Shown here piece by piece: positions 61,233 through 64,000 of a stretch of 64,000 nucleotides of DNA. The stretch's first letter is position 1. Each line of letters starts with the position of its first letter. Position numbers and translations under genes: made by a program. The notes under the pieces were generated by a model. That model was not told the origin of the DNA. It did no database searches and worked only from the letters and a program-made list of their open reading frames with translations. The stretch spans positions 1,054,001 through 1,118,000 of the forward strand of contig NZ_JAFVLN010000001.1 in the NCBI RefSeq assembly GCF_017377775.1, given 5' to 3'. This stretch comes from Streptomyces sp. VRA16 Mangrove soil (GTDB lineage Bacteria; Actinomycetota; Actinomycetes; Streptomycetales; Streptomycetaceae).

Positions 61233-62761
61233 GACAGTTCCTCTCCGGAACGGTGGGGGATGGGGACGTGCGGGTCGAGCGGCCCGTGCCGCACACCGAG
61301 TGCGGCGAGCCGGGCGGAGTGCGCCCCGAGCCGGACCCGGAAGTCCGGCCAGGGCGGGTCGCCGTGCCAGGCGCGGTCGGCGAGCGCGCACAGGCGGGGG
61401 AAGGTCATGCGGTCGACGTGCTCCTGCGTGCGGACGTACTCGGTCCACAGCTGGGCCTGGCTGCCGAGGAGCCGTCCGGCGGTGTCGATGTCGTCGCCGG
61501 CCGGATCGTGCTCGTGCACCGCGCGCAGGCCGACCACGGGCCCCTGCTGCGCGGCCGGATCGGCGGGGGCGTCCGACTGCGCGTAGTCCAGATACGTGGC
61601 CCGGTGCAGACAGCTGATGACGCTGTGCCCGCGCTTCAGCGCGATCCGGGTGTGCTCGGGGTCGCGCCAGGTCATCACCGTGAACTCGGGCGGCAGTCCC
61701 TCACCGGTCTCGGCCCACGCGACCGGCGTGCGGCCGCGCTCGACGAGGAACGCGCCGATCCGGCCGAGGAACCAGTCCCGCAGCGCGTCCGTGTGCGCGA
61801 GACCCTCGGCGGCGGCGCGGGAGCGGGCCACCGGGCTCGCCGCCCACTCGGTGGTGGGGCACTCGTCCCCGCCGATGTGGATGTGCGGCGACGGGAAGAC
61901 GTCGACGACCTCGTCGAGGACCGTGCGGCAGAAGTCGAGCACCGGGTCGTGGACGCCGAACACCGTGTCGCACACCCCCCAGCGCGACCACACGTCGAGG
62001 CGCCGCCCGGGAACGTTGCCGAGCTCCGGGTGGGCGGCGAGGGCGGCCCGCGCATGGCCCGGCATCTCGATCTCCGGGACGACGGTGACCCCGCGGGCCG
62101 CGGCGTGGTCGACGAGGCTCCTCAACTCCTCCCGCGTGTACGCCCCTTCGTGCGGGACGGGTCCGGAGCGCCGCCCGCCCACCTCGGTCAGCCGGGGGTA
62201 CGCGGCCACGGGCATCCGCCAGCCCTGGTCGTCGGTGAGATGCAGATGCAGCACGTTCAGTTTGTGCAGGGCGAGCAGATCCACGTACCGGCGCAGGAAC
62301 GACACCGGCTGGAAGTGCCGTGCGACGTCGAGCATGAAGCCGCGCCAGACGTGCCGCGGCACATCCGTGATCTCCGCGCAGGGCAGCCGCCAGGGGACGC
62401 CGGACTGCGGCGTGTCCGAGAGGGCCTGCTCGGGCAGCAACTGGCGCACCGTCTGGACGCCGCGCAGCAGCCCCGTGACCTGTGCGGCCCGCAGCAGCAC
62501 CGCGTCCGGGGCCACCGTGAGCCCGTACCCCTCCGCGCCCAGACCGCCGAGATCCGGATCGAGGGCGAGCACGAAGGAGCCCTCCGGGGACGCCGTCAGC
62601 GGCAGCCCGGTGGCGGGAGCGAGGAGCGTGCGGAGCAGATCGGCGGCCGGCTCGGCGCCGGGGGAGACGCGGACCGTGGTGTCGGGGCCCAGGCTGAAGT
62701 GGCCCGGCCGGTGCGTGAGTTGAGTGGGCAGGGGGATGAGCGGGGGCAGGTGTGCGGGCAC
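61229..62761 (-). CDS. GH20 beta-N-acetylhexosaminidase
   Basis: 510-residue GH20 hydrolase: an N-terminal GH20b-like domain (about 1-130) and a TIM barrel with the Asp-Glu catalytic pair Asp299-Glu300 in HIHIGGDECPT, plus LHLHLTDDQGWRM. No signal peptide is seen, so it is probably cytoplasmic and trims imported chito-oligosaccharides or glycan fragments. The GTG at 62759-62761 has GGAGG six bases upstream. It is downstream of two sugar permeases and coupled to GH16. Confidence 0.92.
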   Translation of the reverse strand: MPAHLPPLIPLPTQLTHRPGHFSLGPDTTVRVSPGAEPAADLLRTLLAPATGLPLTASPEGSFVLALDPDLGGLGAEGYGLTVAPDAVLLRAAQVTGLLRGVQTVRQLLPEQALSDTPQSGVPWRLPCAEITDVPRHVWRGFMLDVARHFQPVSFLRRYVDLLALHKLNVLHLHLTDDQGWRMPVAAYPRLTEVGGRRSGPVPHEGAYTREELRSLVDHAAARGVTVVPEIEMPGHARAALAAHPELGNVPGRRLDVWSRWGVCDTVFGVHDPVLDFCRTVLDEVVDVFPSPHIHIGGDECPTTEWAASPVARSRAAAEGLAHTDALRDWFLGRIGAFLVERGRTPVAWAETGEGLPPEFTVMTWRDPEHTRIALKRGHSVISCLHRATYLDYAQSDAPADPAAQQGPVVGLRAVHEHDPAGDDIDTAGRLLGSQAQLWTEYVRTQEHVDRMTFPRLCALADRAWHGDPPWPDFRVRLGAHSARLAALGVRHGPLDPHVPIPHRSGEELS

Positions 62762-62797
62762 GAGGAACCTCCGGGAGGAGAGCTGACGGGGGTGGGC

Positions 62798-63630
62798 TCA
62801 GCCCTTGACGGCGCCGGCCGCGAACCCCGACGTCACATGCCGCTGCAGCAGCAGGAAGATGGCCAGGGCGGGCAGCGCGAACAGCGTGGAGGCGGCCATC
62901 GTGGCGCCCCAGTCCGTGCCGAACGTGTTGTGGAACGAGGACAGCCACACCGGCAGCGTCCGGTGGTTCTGCTCCTTGATGATGAGGAAGTTGGCGTACG
63001 CGAACTCGTTCCACGCCGTGATGTAGCCGAACAGCGAGGTCGCCATCAGACCGGGCGCGAGCAGCGGGAACGCGATGTGCCGGAACGCCCCGAGGCGCGT
63101 GCACCCGTCGACCTGAGCCGACTCCTCCAGCTCGGCCGGGATCGTCGCGATGAAGCCGCGCAGCACCACGATCGTGAACGGCAGCGTCATCATGAAGTAG
63201 ACCAGCGTCAGCGTCGGCAGCCGGTCCAGCATCCCGGTGTCCCGCGAGATGATGTACACGGGGATGATCAGCGACTCCCAGGGTGCCATCTGCGCGACGA
63301 ACACCATCAGCATGAACTGCCGGCGCCCGCGCCACCGCATCCGTGCCACCGCGAACGAAGCGCCGAGCGCGACGACCAGGGAGAGCGCCACCGCGCCCAG
63401 CGTGACCAGCACACTGTTGCGCCAGAACAGACCGAAGCCGTCCGCGTCGACGGCTCGCCGGAAGTGGTCCAGGGTCCAGCTCCCCGGCAGGAGTCGGGGA
63501 TGCTCCGACTGGATGTCCCGGGACGGCTTGAAGGCCGTCGCCACCATCCAGTACACGGGGAACAGGCACACGACGACGGTCACGGTCGCGGCGACGTTCA
63601 GCGGGACGCGGCGCAGCGCGCGTGAGGCGC

Positions 63631-63634
<4 letters not shown>
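62798..63634 (-). CDS. carbohydrate ABC transporter permease (MalG type)
   Basis: 278-residue permease with six TM segments and the EAA loop AELEESAQVDGCTRLGAFRHIAFPLL. It overlaps the next permease by four bases (ATGA). It serves an importer probably for N-acetylglucosamine-containing or glucan oligosaccharides, judged from the downstream GH20 and GH16 genes. Confidence 0.92.

Positions 63635-64000
<366 letters not shown>

Overview
The window is high-GC actinobacterial chromosome, almost certainly Streptomyces. Supporting signs are very strong G/C bias at third codon positions, frequent GTG/TTG starts, four-base ATGA/GTGA start-stop overlaps inside operons, many one-regulator/one-enzyme modules, a DmdR/DtxR-type iron box, sugar ABC importers without their own ATPase, and secreted multidomain polysaccharide hydrolases. 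No rRNA, tRNA, CRISPR array, insertion sequence or prophage was seen. The content looks like a chromosome arm or accessory-rich core rather than a housekeeping block, although pgm and murJ are present.

Layout. 1-5.4 kb: tail of an MBL-fold hydrolase, a VanZ / anti-sigma-like ATPase pair, a membrane-anchored FMN glutamate-synthase-like enzyme divergent from a DUF2470 gene across a perfect iron box, and an acyltransferase. 5.6-9.2 kb: SDR oxidoreductase, TetR regulator with a doubled operator, type III polyketide synthase and an MmyB-type regulator. 9.6-14 kb: DUF4032 kinase-like protein, Gfo/Idh/MocA oxidoreductase, and an MFS exporter-TetR operon behind two 18-bp palindromes. 14-21.4 kb: a sugar-type ABC uptake operon with a hydroxyacid dehydrogenase and a DUF2264 protein, plus a DeoR-LacI hybrid regulator. 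21.4-30.6 kb: MgtC-like protein; a P450 plus heterodimeric ABC exporter run facing a TetR gene; a MarR-MFS operon. 30.6-34.1 kb: SnoaL-like protein, 2OG-Fe(II) oxygenase, PrmC-like methyltransferase, an Asn-Asp repeat protein and a DUF4230 protein.

34.2-40.2 kb: an OtrA/Tet(M)-type ribosomal-protection GTPase with an overlapping leader frame, a tyrosine-phosphatase-like protein coupled to a RibD-like protein with reversed domain order, a glutathionyl-hydroquinone-reductase-like protein, and an SRPBCC protein. 40.2-43.5 kb: a PAS-LuxR regulator divergent from a full P450-reductase fusion (CYP102/BM3 type). 43.5-51 kb: small membrane protein, VOC protein, a phosphonate-type module (FAD oxidoreductase, GntR, phosphonatase-like HAD) with two copies of one operator, pgm, an HTH-ClpN protein with its own palindromic promoter, and an aldo/keto reductase. 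51-64 kb: kinase-like protein, a 1443-residue secreted GH87-like beta-helix hydrolase, alpha/beta hydrolase, murJ, a cupin-zinc ribbon protein, and a GH16-GH20-ABC permease operon running off the right edge.

How parts fit. The GH87-like, GH16 and GH20 enzymes with their permeases suggest capture of fungal-wall or plant polysaccharide. The two CYP102 paralogues sit in different regulatory settings, one with an exporter. Several regulators appear to be transcribed as leaderless mRNAs with palindromes over the promoter. The strongest candidates for undescribed regulation are the leader/SD hairpin in front of the ribosomal-protection gene and the palindrome-promoter of the HTH-ClpN gene. All assignments rest on reading motifs by eye; no database search was run.
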